Assembly (NCBI GenBank): GCA_965659415.1
Contig: CBFHVA010000010.1
Coordinates: forward strand, 35,003-99,002
Origin: Phaeocystidibacter sp965659415
GTDB lineage: Bacteria; Bacteroidota; Bacteroidia; Flavobacteriales; Schleiferiaceae
Reading direction: 5' to 3'
DNA length: 64,000 bases
Every line of letters starts with the position of its first letter. Position 1 is the stretch's first letter. The position numbers were made by a program, and so were the translations under genes. Below the pieces are notes generated by a model, which did no database searches, was not told the DNA's origin, and saw only the letters and a program-made list of their open reading frames with translations. This document shows, piece after piece, positions 50,571 through 59,569 of the stretch.

Positions 50571-50719
50571 GGGTGTTGAATTGGATTACTGCAACAAGAT
50601 ACGAGACTTGGGCTCATTGGTCCGCTGGATGAAAGTGGTGCTTCGTTAATCGGTTTTTATGTTTCTCAGTTTGGGTTAACCTCATCTCCAGTCGACACAC
50701 GAGGACATGCCTATTTACT

Positions 50720-50727
50720 TACCTTTG
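50720..50727 (+). promoter_or_regulatory. -7 element TACCTTTG of the SulP gene
   Basis: Exact TAnnTTTG match, 36 nt before the ATG at 50764 and downstream of the alternative ATG at 50707, which argues for the later start. Confidence 0.5.
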
Positions 50728-50763
50728 CTCGCGTTTGCCAAATTGATTATCACATCGCCCCTT

Positions 50764-52377
50764 ATGAAGCAGATTTTCAACAACTTCACTTTCAACCCAC
50801 AGAAGGACATTTTATCTGGATTAACCGTGGCACTCGCCCTCGTTCCTGAGGCGGTTGCCTTCGCCTTCGTTGCTGGAATTCCTCCCATGGTGGGTCTGTA
50901 CGGTGCCTTTATGATGGGCCTTATTACGTCTCTGTTTGGAGGCAGACCCGGAATGATTTCAGGCGCAACGGGTGCCATGGCAGTTGTAATGGTTTACATG
51001 ATTCAGCAAGGCAACATGGTGGGTGATGCCATGGATCAACCCATCGAGAATCTTGGTCTCCAGTGGTTGTTCATCACCTTGCTTATCACCGGAGGTATTC
51101 AAATGATTGCTGGGGTATTTAAACTCGGAAAGTTTGTCCGACTCATTCCTCACCCTGTGATGATGGGTTTTGTAAACGGTTTGGCCATTGTGATCTTCCT
51201 CTCTCAGTTGGGAATGTTCAAGGAAAATGTAAATGGCCAAATGGAATGGATTTCAGGATCAGAATTATACATCATGTTGGGCTTGGTGGGTCTCACTATG
51301 CTCATAATGTATTTGCTTCCCAAGGTGACTAAAGTAGTGCCCGCCGCGCTTACGGGCATTGTAGTGGTTGCGGCGATTACTATCCTAAGCGGTTTAGACG
51401 TGAGCACCGTAGGTTCATTTATTCGCGAAGGCGGAGGAGATGGACTAGCTGGCGGCCTACCCACATTTCAGCTTCAAATCTTCGGGTTGTTCGATACGCT
51501 CGCTGGTCATTGGGGGCTCATATTTTCCACAGCATTTTTGCTCGCTGCGGTAGGTTTGATTGAATCGCTTATGACGTTGAATTTGGTGGACGACCTGACC
51601 GAAACGCGAGGAAGTGGCAACCGTGAATGTTTGGCTCAAGGTAGCGCCAACATCGTGAATGGACTTTTTGGTGGAATGGGTGGTTGTGCCATGATTGGTC
51701 AGTCTATTATCAATGTGAATTCAGGAGGTAGAGGTCGACTTTCAGGCGTGGTAGCTGCTGTGGCATTGTTGATGTTCATTCTGTTCGGAGCCCCGCTCAT
51801 TGAGCAAATTCCAATTGCGGCCTTGGTGGGTGTAATGTTCATGGTGGTAATCGGCACATTTGCCTGGAGTAGTTTCCGCATCCTCAACAAAATCCCTCTT
51901 TCAGATGCCATAATCCTCATCGCTGTTTCAGCCATTACGGTTTGGCAAGATCTCGCCATTGCTGTGATTACAGGTGTGATTATGAGTGCCTTAGTTTTCG
52001 CCTGGGAGAATGCAACAAAGATTCGAGCACGCAAGCGCCTCAAGGATGACGGAACCAAGGTTTACGAAATTTGGGGGCCGTTGTTCTTCGGATCCGTGCA
52101 GGCCTTCAATAGCAAGTTTGACCCTAAAACAGATCCACAAAAAGTAGAGCTTGACTTCATAGAATCACGCGTGAGTGATCATTCCGGAGTGGAGGCCATT
52201 CGCAATATGACCAACAAATATCTAGCCTTAGGTAAGGATGTAAAACTCACACATCTCAGTCCGGAGTGTACAGATTTATTGATGCGAAGAAACCCCGAAT
52301 TTGCCGACCATATTGAATCTTCGATTGAGGATCCGAGGTATCACGTAGTGACGGACTTGTTGGACAAGGAGGTGTAG
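50764..52377 (+). CDS. SulP-family anion transporter with STAS domain
   Basis: A 537-residue inner-membrane transporter for sulfate, bicarbonate or a similar anion. The N-terminal part has FNPQKDILSGLTVALALVPEAVAFAFVAG, the SulP signature, then about ten further TM segments including GLIESLMTLNLVDDLT and NGLFGGMGGCAMIGQS. Residues about 440-535 form a C-terminal STAS domain (KVYEIWGPLFFGSVQAF). The ATG at 50764 is preferred to 50707 because a -7 promoter element lies between them. Specificity is not readable; no carbonic anhydrase gene is nearby. Confidence 0.93.
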   Translation: MKQIFNNFTFNPQKDILSGLTVALALVPEAVAFAFVAGIPPMVGLYGAFMMGLITSLFGGRPGMISGATGAMAVVMVYMIQQGNMVGDAMDQPIENLGLQWLFITLLITGGIQMIAGVFKLGKFVRLIPHPVMMGFVNGLAIVIFLSQLGMFKENVNGQMEWISGSELYIMLGLVGLTMLIMYLLPKVTKVVPAALTGIVVVAAITILSGLDVSTVGSFIREGGGDGLAGGLPTFQLQIFGLFDTLAGHWGLIFSTAFLLAAVGLIESLMTLNLVDDLTETRGSGNRECLAQGSANIVNGLFGGMGGCAMIGQSIINVNSGGRGRLSGVVAAVALLMFILFGAPLIEQIPIAALVGVMFMVVIGTFAWSSFRILNKIPLSDAIILIAVSAITVWQDLAIAVITGVIMSALVFAWENATKIRARKRLKDDGTKVYEIWGPLFFGSVQAFNSKFDPKTDPQKVELDFIESRVSDHSGVEAIRNMTNKYLALGKDVKLTHLSPECTDLLMRRNPEFADHIESSIEDPRYHVVTDLLDKEV

Positions 52378-52382
52378 GTCGG

Positions 52383-52706
52383 TTATTTTCTCTTCCCGTT
52401 TTTCTCCTTTTTTCGCACGTAGTTGTAGTGCTCAAACACGGTATGCACAAAGGTGAGGATAATGCCTATTCCAATCAGAATGTAGAACATGGTGAAAATT
52501 TTCCCGCCGGTAGTTTGGGGAGAGAAATCACCATAGCCAATGGTGGTTAGTGTGATTACAGAGAAGTAAAAACTATCTAGCCAAGTCCATCCTTCTAGGT
52601 AGTGATACATCACACTTCCTATCCCGAGAATGATCAATGTTGAGAAGAGCAGTTGCCTGTAATGCTTATCCTTTAGAAAGGATATGATGGTACTGATTAG
52701 AATCAT
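52383..52706 (-). CDS. Two-TM potassium channel
   Basis: A 107-residue KcsA-like channel subunit. TM1 (about residues 18-36), pore loop with the selectivity filter TTIGYGD and TM2 (about 68-92), then a basic cytoplasmic tail (NYVRKKEKNGKRK). The lack of any RCK or voltage sensor makes it a minimal channel. It ends 5 nt from the convergent SulP stop and begins 12 nt downstream of a lipoprotein gene. Confidence 0.92.
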   Translation of the reverse strand: MILISTIISFLKDKHYRQLLFSTLIILGIGSVMYHYLEGWTWLDSFYFSVITLTTIGYGDFSPQTTGGKIFTMFYILIGIGIILTFVHTVFEHYNYVRKKEKNGKRK

Positions 52707-52718
52707 TCGATTGATGCG

Positions 52719-53450
52719 TTAGTCTAATTTTTGAATACGGCGCTGTTTCAATTTGCCCTGCCCGTTGAACCAAAAGGCAGCGATGTATCGCGCACTATCG
52801 GAACCTCCTTTGAAGGTAATGATGGTTTCGCTATTCGGAAGGTTATACGCGGTAGGGTTCGCTGTTTTTCCTTCCCCTTCAAAGTTTAAATTGAACAGAT
52901 CCTCGTAGTCTTCAGGACGGATGATTTGCAGGTCGCCTTCCTTGGGTGTGTAGGTGAAACGGGAAAATTGAGTCCTCGGAATTTCTCCATTTGTGCCATA
53001 GAATGTGAGCCCGTTGATCAATACCACGGAGGAAGAATCATCATTGTAGGTAAGCTTGCTAAAGGCTGAATCGAATGGCATTTCACCCAAGCGATAATTG
53101 TAGTTGGGGTGTTGAATGATGTAGCTGTTCTCCTCAGGGTTCACTTCCATTTTGCTGTAGCGGAAGTGGCGTAATTGATCTAGCGGTACTTCCTCAAAGC
53201 GAAGTAAGGTATCAATATGGCCCTCCTCTGCGTTCAAGCGGGTCCGAAGCATATTAACGGGGTCTGAGCCCATGCCCAGCATATCAGGACCGGGGGGCGG
53301 TGGTGCTTTGCGCTCCATTTGTGCTTCTGAATTGGAAGGAGAGGTAGTAATGGAAGCGGGTTCGTCTGATGGAATGCTGGGTTGAGACTCCTCAGAACCA
53401 CCACAACGAATGGCGAGGCTGCAAATGAGGATAAGACTAATTCGGTACAT
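52719..53450 (-). CDS. Probable lipoprotein of unknown function
   Basis: A 243-residue protein. Starting at ATG 53450 the N-terminus MYRISLILICSLAIRCGGS looks like a lipoprotein signal, but Arg directly precedes the Cys, where Gly, Ala or Ser is normal. A Ser/Pro-rich linker follows (APPPPGPDMLGMG), then a beta-rich domain with HPNYNYRLGEMPFD, LINGLTFYGTNGEIP and YIAAFWFNGQGKLKQRRIQ. The last segment is like a self-contained strand pair. No family was recognised. The longer frame to 53495 lacks a sensible signal. Confidence 0.7.
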   Translation of the reverse strand: MYRISLILICSLAIRCGGSEESQPSIPSDEPASITTSPSNSEAQMERKAPPPPGPDMLGMGSDPVNMLRTRLNAEEGHIDTLLRFEEVPLDQLRHFRYSKMEVNPEENSYIIQHPNYNYRLGEMPFDSAFSKLTYNDDSSSVVLINGLTFYGTNGEIPRTQFSRFTYTPKEGDLQIIRPEDYEDLFNLNFEGEGKTANPTAYNLPNSETIITFKGGSDSARYIAAFWFNGQGKLKQRRIQKLD

Positions 53451-53499
53451 GGAGATAAGGGGGCTGGTTGGAATTTTAAAGTTCGTAAAAATCAACGTA

Positions 53500-54984
53500 T
53501 TAAAATCGCTCCCATTCTCTTATGGTCCATTTGGGTGGGTTGGAAGTGGAATCTTGAGCGATAAGGGTTCCCTCAAATGCATCAATGGTGACGTGTGGCG
53601 TGCTTCGGATCGAAATGATGTAAATGGAACTAATTCCCTTGTTTAATACCAGCCCATAGGAGTTTTCGTATTCTATTTTTTGAGGTTCAAAAGTGCCCGC
53701 GTTGGGGTGAACAGAAGCTCCCAAAATGTGATTCATATAGGCGAAAACTCGCGGCTTCGCAGCAATGAACAGCGCATTTGATGCAGTGCTGTCGAGTTCC
53801 TGAATTTTGTGGTGCAAAGGCGCATAAACTTCTCGGTAAGGCCCTTCAGGGATGTCCGGCAAATCTGCAATTTTCCCCCAACCATTGATGTATTGAGTTC
53901 CCAGAAATACCAAACCCAACCACGGCGACCACAGCTTGAATGCGGGCATTCGATTGATTAGAACAGACAGTCCGCTGATGCTGTAGGAAAAGAAGAACGG
54001 AAAGGCAGGTAATAGGTATCGAAATCCGTTGGTGATAGGGAAAAAGATAAGCGTAGCCATCAGTCCTAAGAATACCCAATCACCGAGATGAAGGCCTTTG
54101 CGCCATCTTACAAAGGTTCCTACAAATGCAGCCATTAACAACGCCCAAGAAGTGAGGATAGCAACGACCGAAAACGCACCTACATCTTTAATAAAGAATG
54201 CGCGGTACACATCGAGATATTCAATGAAATTGGGCCATGCTGAACTGAAATAGCCCCCTTCCTCCGAGGCTATTTTGCTGAAGTGATCAAAGTTTTCAGC
54301 GCCGCGACTCCAGAGGCGATTCATTTGGACTGAAAGTGTACCTATGGCCGCGGTTAATCCGAGCGCTTTGCTGGCGTCTGCGGTTTTCTTCCGACGAAAT
54401 TTATCCAGCGCCACGAGGAAAAATGCAGCAATGAGCACCATGCCGTGGGTTTTGGTGAGAATCGCGAGTACGCCAGTGGTGAGCGTGAGTAAGAGAAGAA
54501 CTGGACGTTTTGAAGCTAATTTATAGGAGACTACCACCGCAAGAACAAGGGTTGCAAAGGGGAGGTCGGCGATTACTTCGGCTTTAAACCGGAGCATCCA
54601 AGGATTGTAGATGACGAGGAGCAGGCCAGCAAGAGAAACGCTCTGGTTGAAGTTGAACCTCAAGAATCGATAAAATAGAAGTCCGAATAATATCAGCCAG
54701 GCCGACATGACCAAGATGAGTGTTTCGATATCGCTTCCCAGAAGGGCAATGACTGGAGCTAGCGTGAGTGAAAATCCGGGTGGGTAGAAGGGCGGCGCGA
54801 GGCGGAAATACTCCGGATTGTAAACATATCCGGTACGCCCGGTGCTTGTGCCCTGAATAATGTTTTCAGCTTGTGCGATATAAGCGGCAAAGTCACCACC
54901 CCAATCGTGAGTGCTTGGGGTATAAACCCACATTAAAGGCAGGAGCAGAATGAAAACAATGAGGTATTCCAGCCACTTCTTCAT
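53500..54984 (-). CDS. GT39-like membrane glycosyltransferase
   Basis: A 494-residue polytopic protein with about 11 hydrophobic segments. The first loop has WGGDFAAYIAQAENIIQG with the conserved acidic residue, followed by RLAPPFYPPGFSLTLAP, the arrangement of the GT39/ArnT/dolichyl-phosphate-mannose transferase superfamily. The C-terminal 120 residues form a soluble extracytoplasmic domain. It is a second, unrelated-neighbour copy of this superfamily in the window (the other is at 6282-7682). Donor and acceptor are unknown. Confidence 0.8.
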   Translation of the reverse strand: MKKWLEYLIVFILLLPLMWVYTPSTHDWGGDFAAYIAQAENIIQGTSTGRTGYVYNPEYFRLAPPFYPPGFSLTLAPVIALLGSDIETLILVMSAWLILFGLLFYRFLRFNFNQSVSLAGLLLVIYNPWMLRFKAEVIADLPFATLVLAVVVSYKLASKRPVLLLLTLTTGVLAILTKTHGMVLIAAFFLVALDKFRRKKTADASKALGLTAAIGTLSVQMNRLWSRGAENFDHFSKIASEEGGYFSSAWPNFIEYLDVYRAFFIKDVGAFSVVAILTSWALLMAAFVGTFVRWRKGLHLGDWVFLGLMATLIFFPITNGFRYLLPAFPFFFSYSISGLSVLINRMPAFKLWSPWLGLVFLGTQYINGWGKIADLPDIPEGPYREVYAPLHHKIQELDSTASNALFIAAKPRVFAYMNHILGASVHPNAGTFEPQKIEYENSYGLVLNKGISSIYIISIRSTPHVTIDAFEGTLIAQDSTSNPPKWTIREWERF

Positions 54985-55021
54985 GGCTTGAAGATAGGTA
55001 TACCTTCAGAAATTGGGGCTT

Positions 55022-55798
55022 TTAGTATACGCCAACTTCATCTACTTGAACCCAACCTACTTTGCCATCGGCTAGGCGGATTTCGAGCCACGCCCCAGCT
55101 CGTTGGATCACGGCCATTTGAGTGCCTTCGTGTAAGATAAAGGCATCGGCACCACTAAGCAAAGGCGCATTTTTCACGTATATGTTGGGAACCAAAACCA
55201 CGGCCATGTGGCGCTTGTCCAATTCGGATTGATGCTTCCATCCATTGGCTGATGAAAAAAGCCCGGAAATCAAGAATACCAGGGAAAGTGGAATGAAAAA
55301 GCGACTCATGCTGCTTTTCCAGTATTTGATCAGAATCAGCGAAACCATCAGCATAATGAAACTCATCACTGCTAACCCTCCCCAGTGTGTGGGGGAAAGA
55401 AACGACCATACCCTTTCGTAGAATGCATCCAGTGGTGTCGGTTCTAGCGGCGTGATTCTATCTACTAATAAGTCGTGAGTGAATGTGAGGTTGTGCTTGG
55501 CGTCGACCATGTTCGGATTGAGCTTCAAGGCCTTTTCCCAATGCCAAATGGCCTCTCCAAGCTCATCCATCTTCCATGCGGCATTTCCCAGATTGTAATA
55601 TACATCGGGACTCACCAATGTGTTGCCTTGGCTATGAGCCGTCCAATATTCATAGGCCTTCTCGTACTCGCCTTCCATGTAGGCGACCTCAGCGAGAAGC
55701 AAGGTGTTGGAGGTGTCGGCAAGAGTGCTATCGGTATTAGCTAAAGCAGAAGCGGACCCTAATCCAAGGACGGAAAGAATAATGAGGAACGCTTTCAT
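55022..55798 (-). CDS. batE: BatE: TPR protein with C-terminal SH3-like domain
   Basis: A 258-residue exported membrane protein: signal peptide (SASALA), two TPR repeats (about residues 30-105; YYNLGNAAWKMDELGEAIWHWEKALKLNP), two TM segments (about 135-155 and 165-185) and a C-terminal bacterial SH3-like domain (VYVKNAPLLSG-type start, then GAWLEIRLADGKVGWVQ). This is the BatE layout. It is the last gene of the Bat operon, overlapping batD by 4 nt. Confidence 0.9.
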   Translation of the reverse strand: MKAFLIILSVLGLGSASALANTDSTLADTSNTLLLAEVAYMEGEYEKAYEYWTAHSQGNTLVSPDVYYNLGNAAWKMDELGEAIWHWEKALKLNPNMVDAKHNLTFTHDLLVDRITPLEPTPLDAFYERVWSFLSPTHWGGLAVMSFIMLMVSLILIKYWKSSMSRFFIPLSLVFLISGLFSSANGWKHQSELDKRHMAVVLVPNIYVKNAPLLSGADAFILHEGTQMAVIQRAGAWLEIRLADGKVGWVQVDEVGVY

Positions 55799-57537
55799 TT
55801 CATCATCGATTTAATCCAAGTTTCTATACGACTTCGTAGGGCCGAATGACTTTCTTGTCCGGCTCCAAATTGAGCCTCCTCACATTGCACAAGTAGATTG
55901 TAGGCCATTTTGGCGTCCTCTTCCTTCACACCGTTCTGAACTAGGTGTTTTTCTAGAACCCCTGAAACCTGATGAGATCGATCTACTTCGAAACCATTCG
56001 CAATGAAGAGTGAAAGCGCATTCTCCAATTGAGCCGCATTTTCCGAATTCTTGAGTTGACCGAGAGCCGTGCGACCCGCTTTTGAAAGCGCTGTGAACCT
56101 ACCTTCATTCCAATTCTTGATTCTCCCCGCGGTTAGAACAAGTGCCGAAACGAATAATGAGACTCCCGTTCCTCCCCAGAACCACAATCTGGAGTAGAAA
56201 GGAAGTGCGGTTTCAAAGCCTTCGGCCTCGGGGTGAATCCAACGTATTTCCTTGTTCAGGTATTCAACCTCTTCGCCTTCTGGGTATTCGGGTTGAGGAG
56301 ATTCAGGATAATACTCGCCGACGGCAGTAATTGGGGCATCGCCCGTTACGGTAATTTGCTTTTCCTCAGTTTGAACCGTCACATAGGCTTCTTGATTCGG
56401 ATCAAAGTAGGAGAAAGATATAGATGGAATTTTATAGGTGCCTCGATAACGCGGAACGATGATATACTCACGTGTAATGGAACCACTCAGTCCAGTGATG
56501 CTCGGAATCACAGTGCGTTCGTCTTCCGGCTCGAATAATTCGAGTTGATCTGGCAGTGCCACATCTGGCATTTGAAGCGTGTTTAGATTACCTCGACCGC
56601 TAAGGGTGAGCTTGAGGGTTACGCTTTGGTTGACTTCTACCTCTTCTCGAGAGAGTTCAACGCTGAATTTCAAGCTGCCTACGCCGCCACTAAAATCGTC
56701 GGGCTTTCCTTCCTGAGGTAATGGCAATACTTCGATATCTGGATGATAGGCGCGATCGATATTGTCGACGTACACATTGGTAGCTACCATTTGCCCAAAG
56801 ATGTTCCTTCTTCGCGTAGGTACTGGTGTGGGGATTCGCGTGATTAATTCATCGAATTCGAAGTAGCCCGGACGTTGAGGCGTTAGTGAAACCCCGGCCC
56901 AATTCCATGAATATAATTCCCTTCCGTCGTCCGATGTTTCCGTCTTTTTAGTGCGATCCGATTCGAGTATTTCCGTGAAGAAACCTTCGTACTCTGGGAT
57001 TTCCATAATTTCAGGTTGCCCAGGAACCACGTAACCATACAACCGATATTCTACTCCAAAAGGCTCTCCTTCGTACACCCGTAGTTTGCTTGGTAATACC
57101 CTAAAAAAGGTTTGCTCAGCAGCATAGGCTCGTGGGTCATTCGACCGATTGGATCTTTCGGACTGTTCGGTTACCCTAATCTCAATTTCATTGGATTCTA
57201 TGGTCTGACCTTCCCATTCTACTAAAGCTGGAAGTAGAGTAATGTTTCCAACTTCACGAGGCTGCACGCGGAACGACCAAACGATTTCGGCCGATCGTTG
57301 CCCGTTGATAATGCTGACGCTGCTACTCTTGAATGGCCCGCTCATGACGTAGAAGTCTTCTTCCAAATTTAATGGAGGCACAAACCTTGCTTCGGATGCA
57401 TTTAAGGTGAAGCTCAGGTTAATGACGTCACCTAAACCCACCACTCCTCGATCTGCTGAAGCTTTCAGTTGTGGATTTTGTGCATAGGCTCCTATGGCCA
57501 GATGTGCACAAGTCAACATGTATAGCCATTTCTTCAT
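55795..57537 (-). CDS. batD: BatD: large periplasmic membrane-anchored protein
   Basis: A 580-residue protein: signal peptide, a long extracytoplasmic region with repeated beta-sandwich segments (about residues 20-440; VGLGDVINLSFTLNASEARFVPP, VNQSVTLKLTLSGRGNLNTLQMP), one TM segment (about 455-475) and a cytoplasmic C-terminal helix bundle. It matches BatD of Bacteroidota. The start is the ATG at 57537, forming TAATG with the batC stop; a TTG two codons upstream is less likely. Confidence 0.9.
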   Translation of the reverse strand: MKKWLYMLTCAHLAIGAYAQNPQLKASADRGVVGLGDVINLSFTLNASEARFVPPLNLEEDFYVMSGPFKSSSVSIINGQRSAEIVWSFRVQPREVGNITLLPALVEWEGQTIESNEIEIRVTEQSERSNRSNDPRAYAAEQTFFRVLPSKLRVYEGEPFGVEYRLYGYVVPGQPEIMEIPEYEGFFTEILESDRTKKTETSDDGRELYSWNWAGVSLTPQRPGYFEFDELITRIPTPVPTRRRNIFGQMVATNVYVDNIDRAYHPDIEVLPLPQEGKPDDFSGGVGSLKFSVELSREEVEVNQSVTLKLTLSGRGNLNTLQMPDVALPDQLELFEPEDERTVIPSITGLSGSITREYIIVPRYRGTYKIPSISFSYFDPNQEAYVTVQTEEKQITVTGDAPITAVGEYYPESPQPEYPEGEEVEYLNKEIRWIHPEAEGFETALPFYSRLWFWGGTGVSLFVSALVLTAGRIKNWNEGRFTALSKAGRTALGQLKNSENAAQLENALSLFIANGFEVDRSHQVSGVLEKHLVQNGVKEEDAKMAYNLLVQCEEAQFGAGQESHSALRSRIETWIKSMMK

Positions 57538-58559
57538 TACCAATCTTTTTCTGAATTAGAGGTGCTTTTTGGAGCTTGGCGAATGAGCATTCTTCGCAAA
57601 GTGGCTTCATCACCTTGGGAAGCCTCTTCTAAAAGACTCTGAAGTTCCAACTCACTCAAGGGAATAGCTAAAGAGCCCGCATTGGCTCCAGTACTGCTAT
57701 CTTCTTCACCTTCTGCGTCTGGCTCAATAGGACCTCCCATATTGCTGAGGTCGCCGTCATTTTCACCAGATGTTTCGTCGCGCTGGTTGGGCTGCTGTTG
57801 CTCTTCCGGCTCACCTTGTCGTTCACGATTCTCTTTTTTCTTGGCATTTGAACCTTGGTCAGTGGATTGCATCGGGTCGTCATCGGGAACGCTATCTGGA
57901 TCTTGGCCCGAATTATCATCATCATTTTCTTTGTTCGACTCGCTTTCATCCTCTTCGGGATTACCCTCCTGATTGCCCCCTTTTTCTTCGCTATCTGTAC
58001 CTCCGGAATCTTTCTCAGATGAATCCGGTTGTTGATTTTGTTCTTGATCTTGCTGCTCCTGCTGTTGCTGCTCTTCTTGATTTTGATCCGAGTTTTGTTG
58101 TTCCTCGTTTTGTTGTTCCTCGTTTTGTTGTTCGTTGCCCAACTCTCTAAGCAGCTTCGCAAAATTATATCGGGCTAATTCATTCTTTGGATTGGTAATG
58201 AGCGCTTGCTTATAAGCTTCTAAAGCTCTTCGGCGCTCGTCGAGCTTGAGAAAAGCATTACCCATATTATACCATGCTTTCGACTGTGCCTTCCTATCGG
58301 TAGTTCTAAGTGCCGATTCCCGGAAGGCATCCACGGCTTCTTGGTAACGTTCTTGACGAAATAGCGCATCGCCAAGATTGAATCGCGATTCAAAACGATC
58401 GCCTTCCGCGTACATGGCGTTGCGGTAAGAGCGCGCGGCTTCCTCCCAATTCTCCTGGGCATAGAACTCATTCCCACGCTCCATTTCAAGATCGTATTCC
58501 TGTGCGTGAACCTCACCGCCTAAGATTGCTAGAATGAGAAGAGTGATTATCTTTTTCAT
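57537..58559 (-). CDS. batC: BatC: TPR protein with acidic Gln/Glu/Asn-rich tail
   Basis: A 340-residue exported protein. After the signal peptide (GGEVHAQ) come three TPR repeats (about residues 20-140; AWYNMGNAFLKLDERRRALEAYKQAL). Residues about 145-285 are low-complexity, rich in Gln, Glu, Asn, Asp and Ser, with 15-nt coding repeats (58092-58133). The C-terminus has AIPLSELELQSLLEEASQGDEATLRRMLIRQ. The start at 58559 (MKKIITLL) overlaps batB by ATGA; an ATG three codons upstream is an alternative. Confidence 0.9.
   Translation of the reverse strand: MKKIITLLILAILGGEVHAQEYDLEMERGNEFYAQENWEEAARSYRNAMYAEGDRFESRFNLGDALFRQERYQEAVDAFRESALRTTDRKAQSKAWYNMGNAFLKLDERRRALEAYKQALITNPKNELARYNFAKLLRELGNEQQNEEQQNEEQQNSDQNQEEQQQQEQQDQEQNQQPDSSEKDSGGTDSEEKGGNQEGNPEEDESESNKENDDDNSGQDPDSVPDDDPMQSTDQGSNAKKKENRERQGEPEEQQQPNQRDETSGENDGDLSNMGGPIEPDAEGEEDSSTGANAGSLAIPLSELELQSLLEEASQGDEATLRRMLIRQAPKSTSNSEKDW
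58092..58133 (-). repeat. 15-nt tandem repeat in batC
   Basis: The plus strand reads GTTTTGTTGTTCCTC twice and then a partial third copy; on the coding strand it encodes EEQQN repeats in the acidic tail of BatC. Confidence 0.75.
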
Positions 58560-59569
58560 GCCATCCATCTTTTAAACCATTCTGAACTTCTTTCGGAAAG
58601 TAGGCTTCGGAAAGTCAGTAGCAACAATCCAAGCCCAATTGGAAATTGAAATTGATCTTCCAAATCCTCGAAGGAGGTCATGCCAAATTCGGCTAACTGG
58701 AGCTTTCGAATCTCAGCTATGAGCTCACTGGCTTCGTCCGTAATGTTTCCATTGAAATATATTCCATTTCCTCTATCTGCAATTTCCTTCAAGGAGGCTT
58801 CCTGTCTTCTAGTAATCACCACTTCACCTTGAGCATCTTTGTGGAATCGATCGCTGTTTTGCACCGGTATCGGACCTCCAGAACTCGTGCCTATGCCCAC
58901 GGTAAAAATCGTCAAGCCAGAATCCACTGCATTCTGAACTTCATCTTCCCACAAAGCCGGGTGATCTTCCCCATCACTGAGAATAATCAACGCTTTATCT
59001 TGAAGGGTAGATTTGTCGAAAATATCTGAAGCGAGCTTAAGCGCCGAGGCTACGTCAGATCCAGAAGAAGGTACATTTCGAGGGCTCAAGTTATTGATGA
59101 TCATTCGGGCCGATGCATGATCTGGAGTGATTGGCAATTGGGGATAGGCCCTATCTGAAAAGGCAATTACGCCAATTCGATCACTTCCTGTTTCATCGAT
59201 AATTCGGCGGGCAAACTGCTTGGCTTGTTCGAGTCGAGATGGAGCCACGTCTTCTGCCATCATGCTCCTACTCATATCCACGGCCAAAACGATATCGAGT
59301 CCACGCTGTTCGACTTCAATTTCTTCACCCTCTTTCTGAGGATTAGCTAGCGCGATAATTCCGCAACACAAAGCCAATAATAGGAGGCCGTTTCTCAGTT
59401 GGATACGCCATCCTGAGCGGCGTTTAATCCAATCTCGGGCAAGTTCATCTGAACCGAGTTTTCTTCTCGCACGCGCACTCCATGATTCATGAAGAATCCA
59501 AACGAATCCGAGCACTGGGATTGCCCACAGCGCATTCAGCCATTCTGGATGTTCCCAAATCACTTTCAT
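58556..59569 (-). CDS. batB: BatB: VWA-domain membrane protein
   Basis: A 337-residue inner-membrane protein with a periplasm- or cytosol-facing von Willebrand A domain. TM segments lie at about residues 8-28 and 60-78, with the VWA domain between about 88 and 285 and a last TM near the C-terminus. The MIDAS motif is DMSRS in LAVDMSRSMMAED, with the later ILSDGEDH. The start is ATG 59569 (MKVIWEHPEWLNALWAI), which overlaps batA by ATGA; the longer frame to 59641 is not supported. Confidence 0.92.
   Translation of the reverse strand: MKVIWEHPEWLNALWAIPVLGFVWILHESWSARARRKLGSDELARDWIKRRSGWRIQLRNGLLLLALCCGIIALANPQKEGEEIEVEQRGLDIVLAVDMSRSMMAEDVAPSRLEQAKQFARRIIDETGSDRIGVIAFSDRAYPQLPITPDHASARMIINNLSPRNVPSSGSDVASALKLASDIFDKSTLQDKALIILSDGEDHPALWEDEVQNAVDSGLTIFTVGIGTSSGGPIPVQNSDRFHKDAQGEVVITRRQEASLKEIADRGNGIYFNGNITDEASELIAEIRKLQLAEFGMTSFEDLEDQFQFPIGLGLLLLTFRSLLSERSSEWFKRWMA

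Noticed and set aside
50707..50763. Upstream ATG for the SulP gene
   Set aside because: A TAnnTTTG promoter element lies between this ATG and the one at 50764, and the extra residues are not part of the family start.
57668..58162. 164-codon Lys/Asn/Ser-rich minus-strand frame
   Set aside because: An out-of-frame shadow of the low-complexity part of batC.
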